DNA of 64,000 bases, from positions 248,001-312,000 of the forward strand of contig QUOL01000020.1 of assembly GCA_009761415.1 (NCBI GenBank). The letters are read 5' to 3'. The stretch comes from Sarcomyxa edulis. Its lineage: Eukaryota; Basidiomycota; Agaricomycetes; Agaricales; Mycenaceae. Position numbers and translations under genes: made by a program. The notes below the pieces were generated by a model, which was not told the origin of the DNA, did not search any database, and saw only the letters and a program-made list of their open reading frames with translations. Shown one piece after another: positions 43,529-56,046 of the stretch. Position 1 is the first letter of the stretch. Every line of letters begins with the position of its first letter.

Positions 43529-46500
43529 ATGATCCTCCCTTTCCTTGTCCACGCCTTTTCACTCCATTCTCAGAACCGTAGAGCTGATCCAGAGAGAGGG
43601 GCTACCAGTACAGCGGAGATCGACGAGCTGAGTGATTCCAACGTCAATGCAGAGACGACTCGTGCAATCGACTCGACTTTAAAGAAGACATCGACCGAAG
43701 CCAAGTCCGGTGCAAATCTACAATCCTTGGGAGAACCGGACAATGTCGAGACGGAGTCAAGTGGACCTCGGTATCTCGAAACAGAGGATGGACACGACTC
43801 GGAGGACATCATGCAAGATCTCGAAGTCGAGGAGGACTCCACCAATCAGTATCCGCCTGATGATGAGTACGAACGTCGTTCTACTCGCTACTCGAGATCG
43901 TTTACTACGTTCTCGACCCTCTTGGCTCCATCTGGAAGTCGTCCTCGCCGTGGTCTCAATTGGCCTCCTGCTTGGTACATCAGACTCCAGAACTTCTTGA
44001 ACCCGGACCCCGCAAAAGATCTGGGGCTTGACTATTATATACCTAACTTTCGCTACACACCGATCCTTTCTGGGATTATTATCCCGTTCTCGATCCTGCT
44101 AGAGATCCCTGGGTTGACTGACCGATGGTACATCCGGACGGCTCAGAATCAGATCGTTGACAAGAAGCCGAATCCATTGATTCTTGACATCGGGCTGGGA
44201 TTCAGCATGGCATGTGCGGTGCTGGCTAATACCTGTCTGGTAGTGCGCTTCTTGGAGAGACGAGTCAAGAGCATGACTATAGCGTGTATCGTATTCCTGA
44301 CTATTCATGGTAAAGTGCATTGTCACCACGTCTGGGTTTCATTCAAACCTAACCCCCTTGTCAGATACGATCAATATCGTGACCGTAATTACTTTTGGCG
44401 TCGAGCATCGCTTCAACGACGGTTTCACATACGGTCAATCCTTCTGGATGACGGTCTGTTCTACGATCGCCTCGTCCTTTACAAACCTCACACTAGTGAC
44501 GGATCTCATCCGCACTCCCGATTTCGCTCAAAGCGGTCAGTCTCCGGTCACTTCTAAACCTTAACATGTGTTCTCAATAATCTCCTAGGTAGTGGATTAA
44601 CTCGCAAGCAACGGTCCCTTGTCATAGTTGTTATCATTTTGTTGAGCTATATCGCGTTTGGGGCTCTAATACACTGCTTCCTGCTCGATCTCAGTTTCAT
44701 CGACGCCCTCTACTTCACCGCATGCAGTGCGTACCAATCTCCTTTTCCTTGCGGCTATGAACCATAATCTGACAAATAGTCTACAGGTATCGAGACTATT
44801 GGTCTGCTTTATTCCTTACATTTTTGAAGCCAACGGAATTGACATCCCGTATCCAGGTTTCGGAGACATATCACCTGCGAGTCATGGATCAGGAGCGCAA
44901 ATATTCACATGCATCTACTCGGCATTTGGTATCTTGAATCTCGCGTTAGCGGTGGGCATGACCAGAGAAACTCTTCTCGAAGGACTTGAAGTGGGTTATC
45001 GTAAAAGAGTGAAAGAGGTGCAAGCTAAACGAAAAGCGGCGAGGTGGAACCGGAGCGTTCAGACGAGATGGAGAGACGCTGTAGAATGGAGACTGAGAGA
45101 GGCAGACGAGAGCGTCTGGGTTCGCGACGAACATTCGACTTCACAGATTCCTTTCGTGTCATTCTTTCGCAAACATTCACCACTGTCAGATTCAACAAAT
45201 TCTAGTAACAAGCACTACACTAGCTCAAGTGGAATTGGCTATGGACATCATCCACGAGGAATGCACCTGAATCTGGAGGCACTCACTGGAGCACAATTAG
45301 AGGCTGCCGCTATGGAGGCAGGTGTACCACTCCATCTGTTACTACCTACTGGCTTCAAGATACGGAATGGGGTTGTTTCTCATGGACGGAAACGCAGTGG
45401 ATTGGAAAGTGGGGATGTCGAGCCTGGCACTGTCGTCCCGGTCCCTCCTGATGGTGTTTTACGAGATCCAGACGATACCGGCATGCCTTTGACCCACGCG
45501 CGTCTCGGTAGGATGATCGCGATGATAGGTCAGTTTGCGTTGGCTGTGCATAGTTCAGGCCGACTTGCTGGGGATATTCCTTTGGAGGTGCCCAGGAAAA
45601 TCAAACCGGTGGATCACCCGAATTCTAAGGCATCGTTAACACAGCAGTACGATAGTTTCAAACAAGGGATGGAGCGAGAGGAACAGAAGGCTTTCTATGC
45701 GCGACTCACTGTCGCTTGGGTATTATTTATCTTATTCTGGATGGTACGTCAAGGTCTCTCTCTTTAAAGTGATTCGACCCAATATCTCCGTTCATAGGTA
45801 GGATCCGCGATTTTCATGAAGACGGAAGGTTGGACGTATGGGACTGCAATGTATTTCTGTGAGACAACCCTCCCAACGTCCATCGCACTAGTTCTCGGCT
45901 TATCTTCTTGCTTTTTAGGTTTCATTGCCTTCTCGACACTCGGATAGTGAGCTTTGTTTTCTCATTCTTTCCAGACGCTCCAGAGGACTGAGACGACATT
46001 TAGCGGGGATTATCATCTAACATCTCCAGCAGGCCGTTCTATATTCGTTGTCTGGGCTCTCCTTGGTGTAGCGACAATGACGATCCTAATATCAGGTGAG
46101 GGCTTGAACCATGCGTTGACTGGCTGCCGTGGATTGCACTGACTTATCGTATGTAGTCATATCTGAAGCGTATTCTACCAGATACAAAAACGCCATACAT
46201 TCAAACATTTTCAACCAGGCGGTAAAGCGTTATCGTGCGCGCACACGCGCCACTACTTCAGAGAAAGAAGCTTCCTCGAATAGCAAAACCGGAAAATCAT
46301 CCGAGATATCCTCTGCCGACGCATTGTTGGAGTCTCAAGAAAAGTTGAAGGAACAATTGGAGGCTCTTCCAGCCCAGATCTTACGTCAGGCTCGAACGTT
46401 CCACGAACACGTCCAATATTTTGTTGGGAGAGGTAGCACGAATGGGGGCGGACTGGATGCGGATAGTCCGGTCCCAGAAAGTTTGAAGAATCTTATGAAC

Positions 46501-46939
46501 GCTATCACTGGCTCGGAGCTACTTGGGGAGAGGGTCAAAGAGGAGATCATGCAGGACGAAGATGTCAGACATGTGAGCTTATCGCTTCCAAGATTGTCGG
46601 AAATACAAATTCCACTGCTTACCTTTGTACTTTTCAGACCTTATTTACATTAAGCATCGAGAGTGAGTCTCTGAGTCGTCTCACAAGTTGCACTGCTTAC
46701 TAAATTTATGGCCAGAACCGCTGCATAAACTGATTGAGATGGCCGAAGAGGCGTTGGACGCCCTCAAGAAACGAGACGCTCTGGCGGATTTGCAAAAGCA
46801 AGACTTAGGGCAGCAGGAGATCAAGGCTGAAGATACCATCACACCTATTCAGCTTGAGGAGCACAGTGGTTTCAGCACCTCAATAGAAAGTTCGGGCCTT
46901 TCGTCGAAGTTGAACTCACGGACGGACAAGCAATACTGA
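43529..46939 (+). CDS. outwardly rectifying two-pore potassium channel (TOK type)
   Basis: Spliced from ten or more exons, with 5' coding boundaries read at 43529-44309, 44365-44535, 44589-44726, 44787-44801, 44857-45743, 45798-45858, 45919-45946 and 46004 onward. The soluble N-terminus is acidic. Four membrane segments precede the first pore, SIETIGFGDISP; a second, FIAFSTLGYGDYHL, follows about 260 residues later. This eight-membrane-segment, two-pore layout defines fungal TOK1. It passes K+ outward across the plasma membrane and is gated by voltage and the K+ gradient. A long cytosolic loop with Arg/Lys clusters separates the pores. Both selectivity filters are cut by introns. The first pore includes a 15-base exon. 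The C-terminal tail carries coiled-coil stretches (EEALDALKKRDALADLQKQ). Confidence 0.9.
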
Positions 46940-47035
46940 CCACATATCCCACTTATCTACTTCCAGCTAACTTATATTGTCTGAAATTTGCATTCACGGA
47001 TACACATTGTACATTCTCGCATCAATCAATACCAT

Positions 47036-48297
47036 TCAATCAAATCGGAGCCCTGCGTCCACGCTAATAGTTTGGCCTAAAGATATAAGGAGTCAGACCT
47101 GGCGCTTTCCAAAGAGATATTGTCGTCCTCTGAACATCACGACTTACCAGTGACAAAGTGTGCTCCGGGAGAGACAAGAAACGATACGACGCTCGCCACA
47201 TCGGAAGGTTGGCCGGTCTTTGCGTGCTCGACTTTCATCATCTACATAAAACGTATGAGCCTTAACGATGGGCGAAAGATCATAGGCAGGCTAGACTTAC
47301 TTTCTTGGCAGCCTCACAAGGATCTACGTCTGGCACAGGTGGACCGGCCCACTGGGCTGGAGAGATGAGCAGTATGAGACTTGATTTCGAAGCCAAGTTG
47401 CAACGAGGTCACGTACTACTCATAGCTGTCTGAATTATTCCTGGAGCATACGAGTTGACAGTGATATTATGCTCAGCTAACTCCAAAGCTTATAACACAA
47501 ATGTTATGTCAAGGAAGAGCTATGGGTAGTGAGGCCACTTGTAACTACGTACCCGCCGTTTGCGTCAATGCACGCACAGAGAATTTGCTCACGCAGTACG
47601 CGCCTGCTTCGGCAAAACCTGCGATTGATGTGAGGAGGATCCCCAACGGGTTTGTGAGCACAATGAAAGGTACCTTGTTTTCCTCCAAGTGATGACGCGC
47701 CTGTGGTCAACAGTTCAATACGGTAAGTCGCGTTTGTATAAATCAACTTACCGACAATCCGCCCTCCCGAGCCTTGTTTCACCATCTGAATCGCTGCATG
47801 TTTATAGCAAAGAAGAGCGCTGACAAAATTGATGTTCCAGACATTGGTCCATGTTTCCGGAGTGGCTGAAACCGTTATTAGTATGCCAGAACGCGCAGAT
47901 AGATATAAGTCAAAGATCAGTACCAGTCATCACAGATCCTCGAGATCCAATCCCTGCATTGGCGATCATCTTCGAATGTATATGGGTAAAGTCACCAGAG
48001 CAGATGTCAGAAACAGCTTACAATGTCCAATCTTCCAAGATGCTCAACCACCTTCTGCACCATGGCGCTGACCTCGTCCTCTTTCGATACATCGTATGGC
48101 ACAGCTAAACCCTTCCTCCCTTCTCCTGCTTGTTCTATCTCCTTCACAAGATCATCGAGAGGGCCAGCCTTGGAAGCGATATCGTTAACAGCGACATCGA
48201 TTCCGTCTGTTGCTAGTTGGAGAGCAATGGCCCTTCCAATGCCCTGTGCTGCTCCAGTGACAATCGCTACACGCGTCTGGTTAGAGATACTAGACAT
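47036..48297 (-). CDS. short-chain dehydrogenase/reductase, copy A
   Basis: Start MSSISNQTRVAIVTGAAQGIGRAIALQLA at 48297. The TGxxxGIG cofactor loop, the VND pair, NAG (after the first intron) and the catalytic YCVSK with preceding Ser are present, as is VNSYAPGII. The last exon ends GQTISVDAGLRFD at 47036. The sequence looks closest to diacetyl/acetoin reductases (BudC type), whose [31 protein letters not shown] segment it parallels. The NAD or NADP preference cannot be read confidently. The gene has six or more introns of about 50 bases. It is a tandem paralogue of copy B, about 470 bases to its right. Confidence 0.82.
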
Positions 48298-48764
48298 GGA
48301 AACCTACAAACTCCTCAGAATTGCGATGTGCTTATATATCGCACCTATCGACAGACTTGAGTGTCAGACGAGTCGTCAAACAAACATATGGATCACGGTC
48401 GGATGACACCGAGCTCCGCGAAAAAAGGAAGAGAAGCACTGCTAATCTGATAGATAGCATGGTTCTCCTTGCGAAAAAAGCCACGGATGAACTTCGATGT
48501 GAGGAAGTGACCAATGTATAGGAAACTCTAAGAAACTCTCACCGTAGAAAAAACTATTGGCGAAATCCATGTGGCAACCTCAACTCCTGCGATGAACCCA
48601 GTAGTACTTCGTGCATGAGGCTACATCCTGAATTCGAAGATGACGGAATTGGATTGGTATGTAGGCAATATTGTTGCAACAGCAAAGTAGTACGATCCTA
48701 AGAATCATAAATAAGTCCGTCCTTGCGCAGCCCACCCGCTTCGATTCGATTGAGCTTCGATCGC

Positions 48765-50011
48765 TCAATCGAATCGGAGACCTGCATCCATACTAATAGT
48801 TTGTCCTGAAAAATGAGAGTTTATACAGATCAGTGTCCGAAGCAAACAAGATTAGCTATCTTCGAGTCTTCACCGGTGATAAAGTGCGCCGCAGGAGAGA
48901 CGAGATAGGCAACGACACTTGCCACATCTGCAGGTTGCCCTGTCTTCGCGTGAGGGATTTTCATGAACTGAAAATTGATATCAGCCAGAATCGAGGCCAT
49001 AAACCGAGAGATGGACCATTCACCTTCTTGAGGGCATCGCAGGGGGTTTCTTGGTCAAGTGCTCCAGCGGCGTTTGTGGCTGCGTTGACGAACATCGAGG
49101 GTCAACAAAAAACATCATAGGGAAATGCACGCACTCATAGCTGTTTCTATCATTCCTGGAGCATATGCATTGACCGTAATGCCATGCTCCGCTAACTCTA
49201 GAGCTTACCACCGGTAGCAACTGGGTCAGGTCAATATCATACCAAGAGATTTCACTATACCTGCTACCTGCGTCAACGCACGCACAGAGAATTTGCTAAC
49301 GCAGTACGCGCCCATATTCGCGAAGCCTATATTCGAATTCGCACGGCAAAAACAACAAGTCTCAATGAAAAGAGGGTCATCATCACCTTGTCTACCGGCT
49401 ATCGAAGATGCACCTGAAAAGAAATGTTCGAGCTCAGTTTGACAAGCATGATTCATGGGGCATTTTACCGATAATCCGTCCTCCTGATCCCTGCTTCACC
49501 ATCTGGATTGCACTATACTTGTAACAGAGGAGAGCACTAGTGAAATTGATATTCCACACGTTAGCCCATGCGGCAGGATCGGCTGTAAAACATCATATAT
49601 GGAAGAAAAAGGCTGATACTTATGCGTGTACATATACACATACCGGTCATCAAAGACCCTCCACACCCAATCCCTGCGTTGGCGATCATCTGCGGTGTAT
49701 GTGAGTGAATGTATATAACATAAACAAGAACGGCTCACGATATCTAGTCTTCCAAAGTGCTTCACCACCTTCTGTATCATAGCGCTGACCTCGTCCTCGT
49801 TCGATACATCGTATGGCACAGCTAAACCCTTCCTTCCTTCTCCCGTTCGTTCTATCTCCTTCACAAGATCATCGAGAAGGCCAGCCTTGGAAGCGATATC
49901 GTTGACAACGACGTCGATTCCGTCTGCTGCTAGTTGGAGAGCAATAGCCTTTCCGATGCCCTGCGCTGATCCAGTGACAATGGCTACACGAGTATCGGGC
50001 AACATATCCAT
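48765..50011 (-). CDS. short-chain dehydrogenase/reductase, copy B
   Basis: Start MDMLPDTRVAIVTGSAQGIGKAIALQL at 50011. Over the first 83 residues it differs from copy A at about 11 positions. It keeps TGxxxGIG, the YCVSKFSVRALTQ catalytic region and an end GQTISMDAGLRFD. Splice boundaries can be read through to a complete frame, so both copies seem functional. The intron positions match copy A, which shows a recent gene duplication, not a pseudogene pair. The role is probably the same small-ketone reductase activity, with possible change of regulation or substrate. Confidence 0.82.
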
Positions 50012-50690
50012 AGGACGACCGTTAGGCTGGATAACAGCGTTGAAAAGATGGATTATATATGCGAACTCGGTAGCTTGTCGTCTGAAGTCAGCTGTCCTTT
50101 TTGACTTCGACTTTATCCGTTATGGAGCGTCACGGACCCAATACTTGTCCACAAGCTTGTTTCGGGCTTTTATTTAGACAAGCTCTATAATATCCTCCAT
50201 CAGCAGACTCGGCAATGCTTGTGCCGGATACAGAAACAATGTATCAGGGAGCTACGCATGATAAGTCGAGCAGAGAGTGACTTATAGCGAATGAGCCGGA
50301 GGGTCCGAAAAGGTTGAAAGAGCACGGAAGATCCTCCCAAATTATCAGCAGATACCTACCAGACGCGTAGGATGGCAACGTTAGGTCCACCTCACTTGCT
50401 GATATCGTTGGCCGACGTTGATCCCATTTTGTGGGATGTTTTGACTGAAGCAACGAAGTGAAGTAGGGTAAAGATTGGGTAAAGATGCAAGAAAGATGCC
50501 GAATCGGATTGCATGCTCAGGTGCTGAGCTGTCAGAATCAGGCGGTGTTACAATGTCACGGTGACGCCTTGTAGACCCTTGTGGGCGTCAGTTTTAGGCG
50601 AGAAGGACGAGGAATATGTAGTCTACGTTTACTCCAGGAGTTCGGTTTTTGATAGCATGCAAATTTAGACGGTAGAGTTCCGAAGGAATA
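50012..50690. other. intergenic region, nothing recognised
   Basis: Upstream flank of the dehydrogenase copy B and left flank of the MITE. No gene, RNA or strong repeat is supported. A weak minus-strand reading near 50250-50450 has no family signature. Confidence 0.45.
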
Positions 50691-51056
50691 CAGCTAACAA
50701 GGAATCGATAGACTCGTTTTTGCGAAATTCCGCTCAGGAACTTTGTTTACGATAGGGTTGGGTACAAATAGACAACTCCATTCGGGCTACTCAGAGAATG
50801 ACTCAAGCTCAGAGGAGAGCTTTGGTGCAAAGCAGCAGGATAGCTCATGTTATGCTTGGATAAGATATGTGCACTGTCAAGAGTAGGTACGGACGGCTGG
50901 GTATGCCAGAAATTGCTGCTGCACTCCTCTCGGGACAGATCAGGACAGATCGATCTGCCCAAAAAAGGTCTAGTTTTATTTGTACCCCACCCTATCGTAA
51001 ACAAAGTTGCTGAGTGGAATTTTGCGAAAACGAGTCTATCGATTCCTTGTTAGCTG
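50691..51056. mobile_element. 366-bp MITE, Tc1/mariner type, with TA target duplication
   Basis: The left end CAGCTAACAAGGAATCG at 50691 and the right end, ending CGATTCCTTGTTAGCTG at 51056, are inverted copies. The arms extend about 80 bases with roughly nine in ten positions matching (for example TTTGTTTACGATAGGG/TATCGTAAACAAA). A TA dinucleotide flanks each side (50689-50690 and 51057-51058), as expected for Tc1/mariner integration. There is no ORF inside, so mobilisation would need a transposase elsewhere. It lies 56 bases from the stop of the helicase gene, in its 3' flank. Confidence 0.75.
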
Positions 51057-51111
51057 TAATATATGTTTATTCGATTTTATGCATATTATCTGGATCTACG
51101 GGCAAAAAAAT

Positions 51112-53652
51112 CTATCGGCGCATACCGTATCCCGATTCTCCTCCATCACGGCCGCCTCCATATCCTCCACCGCCTCCACCGCTTCGGCTTCCTCCGAATC
51201 CTCCACCACCTCCACCACGTCCGCTATTATATCCACCTCCACCACCTCCACCGTATGAACTCGATCGTGCACTGCTAGCTGGAGCTCCTCCAAGGCCGTA
51301 TCCGCGACCACCACCACTACTTTTTCCACCACTGTATCCACTGCTCTCTTCCGATCTTGCGAATCCTCCCTGGTACCCTTGGGTCGGTGCCTTGGCCCCA
51401 TACCTAGCACTCCTATACTCATCAGGATCCGCCGGGTCATTAGGATCACTCGTGTTACTCGACCGCGCCCAGGACGGCGTGACCTGGTCCCTAGAACTTT
51501 GTCTACCTCTCCCATCCCAACGGTTCATCCGCTGAGGAGCATCCATCGCTCTTTGCCTGCCCCAGTTCTTCGTCCTTCCATCGGAGAATCCCAATTTCTG
51601 GAGGAAGGACTCTGAGACATAAGGTGGCGTAGGTAACCCACATGCCTCAACAGACCAGGTCTTGCATCCCTCAACGATGACACCCTTCTGTACGCGCAAT
51701 TCGGGGGATTTAGCCATGTAGTATCCGAGGAGGGAAGCGAACGTCTCCTTGACGGCTTCTTCATCGATCTTCTCGAGTAGATCCTGTATTTTTTCTTCCA
51801 TCTGGTTGAGCACGGGTGTCACTTGACTAGCAAACATAGCAGGCCCAGAAACACTGGTTATTCTGCCTCTGGGACCAGATGATTCTGCAGCGGTGGGTGC
51901 GGATGATTTTTTGAAATACTCAGCAGGGTCCTGATCAAATTCCTCCGAGAGCGTTTTTAGTTGCGCCGTTAATTCGTTGACGGTCAAAGGCTTGAGCGGG
52001 ACGTGAGTAAGTTGCCACGTGACAAAGCCGATTTCCCAAGGAAGGAGAACGAGGTCACCACGACCTTTGGTACCAGCGCGTCCGGTCCTACCAACACGAT
52101 GGACATATTGTTCCGTACCACCGGGGATACCGATTTGGACGACCCGAGTGACACCAGGGTAATCTACACCCCTAGCAGACACGTCCGAGGTGACGAGAAT
52201 CGACGCACCAGACTTGTCTTTCCTGAAGGCCTCAGAGGTGCTCGTGCGCGCGTCTTGAGTCCTCTTGGAGTGGATCTCGTAGACATGTGTGTTGCGGCCA
52301 GCGGGGAGCGTCGTCTTGGAGAGCTCGCGGATGAGCGTGGCGAAAAGTTGTGTCATTTTCGTGGTTGGGAGGAAAAGGACAATCTTTGAGTTTCCAGGAT
52401 TGATCAGCTGGTCGTGCGCGAGCAGACGGAGCGTGTGAGGGACCTGGTGTCCAGCGGAAGGTAAGACAGTGTGATATTGATTGACGTGAGCGTGGACTGG
52501 CGACGAATCGTCCGAGACACAGTTAATGTATTTGTGGTTCCGTGCGAGCGTGGAGCGGGCAACTTCTTGGATACTTTTTGAAACTGTCGCTGAGAATAGG
52601 AAAGTCTGACGTTCTGGGACCGGAGGCAAGAATTTCTTGATGGCCTCGATATCCTCTCGGAAACCCATGTCCAATAACGTATCAGCTTCGTCCAGGATGA
52701 GCTACAAGGCGAGAAAGACGTCAAAAAAAAAAGAAAACACAGCAAGGAAACAAGGACCGCACTATTTGAGTCTTGGATAAACCTCGAACGACTTCTGGTT
52801 CGGATGTGAGTAGATCTCTCAAACGTCCAGGGGTCGCAACGACGATATCACGACGACCTTTCATCCAATCGCGCATCTGCATCCGTTTACTTGTACCACC
52901 CGTGAACAATCTGACCTCGAAATCGTCATGATGAAGTGTGAGCCTCAACGCCTCGTTAGCGATCTGCGTTGCCAATTCCCGAGTAGGACTGATGATAAGC
53001 GCTCCAACAGAGCTGCGCACAAATACTTTTTGAGCGCGGTCTGCGAGGTGTTTGTCGGCAGTTAGGCCAGAATCTTTGAGTGCTTGTTGAACATGTTGCC
53101 GGATGGCTTTGATGCGTGCTTCGATAGCCGGGACGAGGAATGCGAGGGTCTTGCCTGTACCTGTTTTGGCACGCACGAGAAGATCGCGAAGTGGCGGTTG
53201 TTGGCCGTCGGGTAGGGGAGATGGGTCGTATGGTTCTGCGAGAGCGGGGAGGAGAGGGAGAACTTCCGCTTGTACAGCCGACATTCTAGTCAACTGGAAG
53301 GGCTTTACAGTGATAGCACGAAGGGTTTCGGGGGATATGTTTTCGGCTAGAGTGCTGAATAAGGGAAGTAGCGGTTCTGCCTTTATGGGTGTTACAGAAA
53401 AGGGTGCGTCGTCGCTGGCGGGTGCAGCAGAAGTCGACTCCGCGCGTGAATATGCAAAGGCCTTAGGTGGCACATCTAGACCAGATGGTATAGGTCAAAA
53501 ACGATGCACCTTTGCCAGAGAAACATTGAAAGATTTTGCTCACTGTGTTGTTTTGAAGAAAGAGTGAAAAAAGAGTGCCGTGGAGCAGGAACAGAACGAA
53601 CTGCTCTTGTGGAGACTACTCTACCCACCCTCGTCCATAAAGTGGACGACAT
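51112..53652 (-). CDS. mitochondrial DEAD-box RNA helicase (MSS116-like)
   Basis: Exons 53652-53544, 53475-52763 and 52701-51112 code 803 aa. The N-terminus MSSTLWTRVGRVVSTRAVRSVPAPRHSFF is rich in Arg and Ser and lacks acid residues, as in mitochondrial presequences. Helicase motifs follow: AKTGTGKTLAF (I), PTRELATQ (Ia), TPGRLRDLL (Ib), ILDEADTLLDMGF (II), FLFSAT (III), SARGVDYPGVTRVVQIGIP (V) and HRVGRTGRAG (VI). The C-terminus is a Gly/Arg/Ser-rich RGG-like tail. The family helps mitochondrial intron splicing and RNA folding. Start was placed at the ATG of exon 1; the second exon alone has only a GTG. The gene begins next to a gene-poor, repeat-rich region. Confidence 0.88.
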
Positions 53653-54449
53653 ATTCAAGTGAGTTGAGCCAGGAGGATGCTCCCGACGTTGAGATGATGC
53701 AGAAACAGCGCAAGGACCTAAAGATTTTTTTCAAGTCCGATTGATCGACCCTTCCGGCTCAAAACAGACCCCCGCCACCCCAACTTCCTCCATCTCACCA
53801 ACCTGCATCCCAACGGTTCTTGACGGTTCTTCTTCTCGTCTCAATTATCTACCGAAACCATCCTGATATATACGATCTTCTGGCCATGCTCAAACTCGTT
53901 GAGACCCCGAGCTTTACAGTCGATTTTTCAGTCGCAAGCACGCACGGACACCATTCATCTCGGGTGCAAATGCTTGACGATTCTTGACCGAACACTCTAC
54001 CCGGAGATGGACCTGGACATCTATACCAATCGAAGAATGCGCTAAGGAAATTGGCAGTTAGCTCATGAACGAGGAGGGATATCGCTCTGCATATAATGGC
54101 CCGACTTTGACGACGCCTGGATTCTCAAGACTTGATACAGATTGGAGAGCTATCGATCTATCGGTCAAAATGTACCTCTCGCATGGTGAATTTTCCTCAT
54201 GACATCGAGGGCACGTCACCATCTGGGTTCTGAAAGTGCAGATCATGGTCAATCTCTTTGCGATCAAGTCTCACTCGAGCGGACTGAACGCTCTTATCTG
54301 TTACTCGTTGCCTTGCATATAAGCACAACTTGTGATTTGGAATTCATAGTCTATGCCGAAGTGACATTCAAACAATGTCGTGCGATATCTATCGCAGGCA
54401 TCCAACTCAGTGACGCTCAAACGTTGGGTAAATGGTCTCAGACCAGTTT
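53653..54449. other. intergenic region right of the helicase gene
   Basis: Contains the helicase promoter. A short frame at 54199-54483 has no recognised motif. I find nothing that supports a gene. Confidence 0.4.
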
Positions 54450-54577
54450 GAATCATCTGAGGAGGATGGCGTCAAGACGCTGAGATAAGTAAGGGTGGAG
54501 CAAGACTCAAGACGAATCATCTGAGGAGGATGGCGTCAAGACGCTGAGATAAGTAAGGGTGGAGCAAGACTCAAGAC
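54450..54577. repeat. 64-bp perfect tandem duplication
   Basis: The block starting AATCATCTGAGGAGGATGG at 54451 recurs at 54515, and the two 64-base units read the same throughout. Perfect identity means either a recent slippage or replication event, or an assembly artefact. Confidence 0.9.
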
Positions 54578-56046
54578 GAACGCCGAACGTTAACACTGAA
54601 GATCACTGTCAGAACTGCAAAGGCGAAAGAGACACGTGAGCAAACACGTCCACATGTGTCCACAAGTCATCCACAAGTACGCCAGTTTGCGTCAATAATT
54701 CGAAATTTTGCATTTGAGGTGGTACGGTATAGAGCTGTAGAAATAGTGAGATACAGAGATTTCTACCAGTAAGCAGGAGATGAGATTACGAGATTGTAAG
54801 TAATGAAGACAAGGTGGTTGGGATCTAGCGGAACCAAGAGGCGTACAATCAAAAGACGAGGGGGAAAGCATGAAGGAGAGAGTGGCGAAAGAGTGTTTTT
54901 TTTTTTTTGGCGGCCAGGGGAAATCCTTTATGGAGACCGGGAGGGAGCGACGTATTACCGTGCTTTCACCGGTACTGAGCGATTCTCCCTTTGCCAGAGG
55001 GCATACGCTCTAAACCCCGTGTCGCGAGCCTTTGGTATGTATGCTGCACGACATATGTCGTGGTGTGACCCACGACAAAGCCTTCCCCCCAGAGCCCAGA
55101 GCCCCCCAGTTCCCATTGTCGCCAGAGGCGGTTGTTTTTTCTTCTCATTCTCCATTGTCGGTCCTCCTGCGCAAAGAGTGCCGTCAGATACGAAAGACCG
55201 GATACGACAAGAAAGGATACGACGCACCATCCCTCTCTCGTCACCCCACCTCTTGACGTGTGCGCTCTCTGCACGGTGGAGGTGACGGACCCTTGTTCAA
55301 ACATCCTGGGTTGGCTTGTTGTCGTCCGCACACCTGGGGGGTCGGCCTTTGTCATCCTTTGTCGTCCCTTATGTCTTGGGTCTGTCCCGGTTGTTCTTTG
55401 TCGTCCAGCTGTAGAGACTGAGATCAGATACGATGAAGCAAAACAACGAATAAACTGACGCACCATCATATCGCTCGTCACCCCACATCTTGACGTGCCC
55501 TCTCTGCACGGTGGAGGTGACGCACCCACCTTCATAGATCCTCCGTCGGCCTCACATCCCTGGTCGGCCTCATATTCTTGGTGGGTCTCTCCTGTCCTCG
55601 GTCGGCCTCCTACACAAGACGGATATCAGACGAAAAGCATCAAAGAGGAAAGATGGAAACAATACGCACGGCTTTCACTCCCGTCACCCCCACCATTACG
55701 TCTACTTCATTTCAACATATTTGATGTCTACTTTGGTTCAACAGCGGTGGAAGTGACGCTTTCGTACCGTACCACCCCTAACCTAGCGTAGCCAGCCCCG
55801 ACGCGCCGCACCCTACTACACCCTGACATGACGGGTCAGACAATTGGAGTCCTACCCAGAGATGGGAGCGTAGCATCCGGATGGATGCGACGGACGTCGA
55901 GACGAAGCCTGAAACCATTGACCCCCTTTGAGGACCGCCGATACGCTAGGTCAAACCACGAACGCTGTAGACGTTGCTCTGCTAGCGAAAGATGTAAACA
56001 TCTTTGCATTCATCCACAATCTTTGTCTACGTTGTTCGGGCAGAAG
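54578..56046. repeat. gene-poor tract with spaced direct repeats
   Basis: A unit with core GACGCACCAT, then CTCGTCACCCCAC, CTTGACGTG and TCTGCACGGTGGAGGTGACG occurs at 55221 and at 55457, about 236 bases apart. A third weaker copy (CTCCCGTCACCCCCA) occurs near 55678. A T-run (54896-54909) and CCTTTGTCGTCC motifs surround them. No gene is supported in this stretch. Confidence 0.55.

Noticed and set aside
51014..51535. Plus-strand Pro-rich frame of 173 codons
   Set aside because: It is the complement of the Gly-rich RGG tail of the helicase gene.
54803..55791. Long frames in the repeat tract left of the inverted duplication
   Set aside because: They overlap on both strands, follow the repeat units and show no domain, so I regard them as chance frames in repeats.
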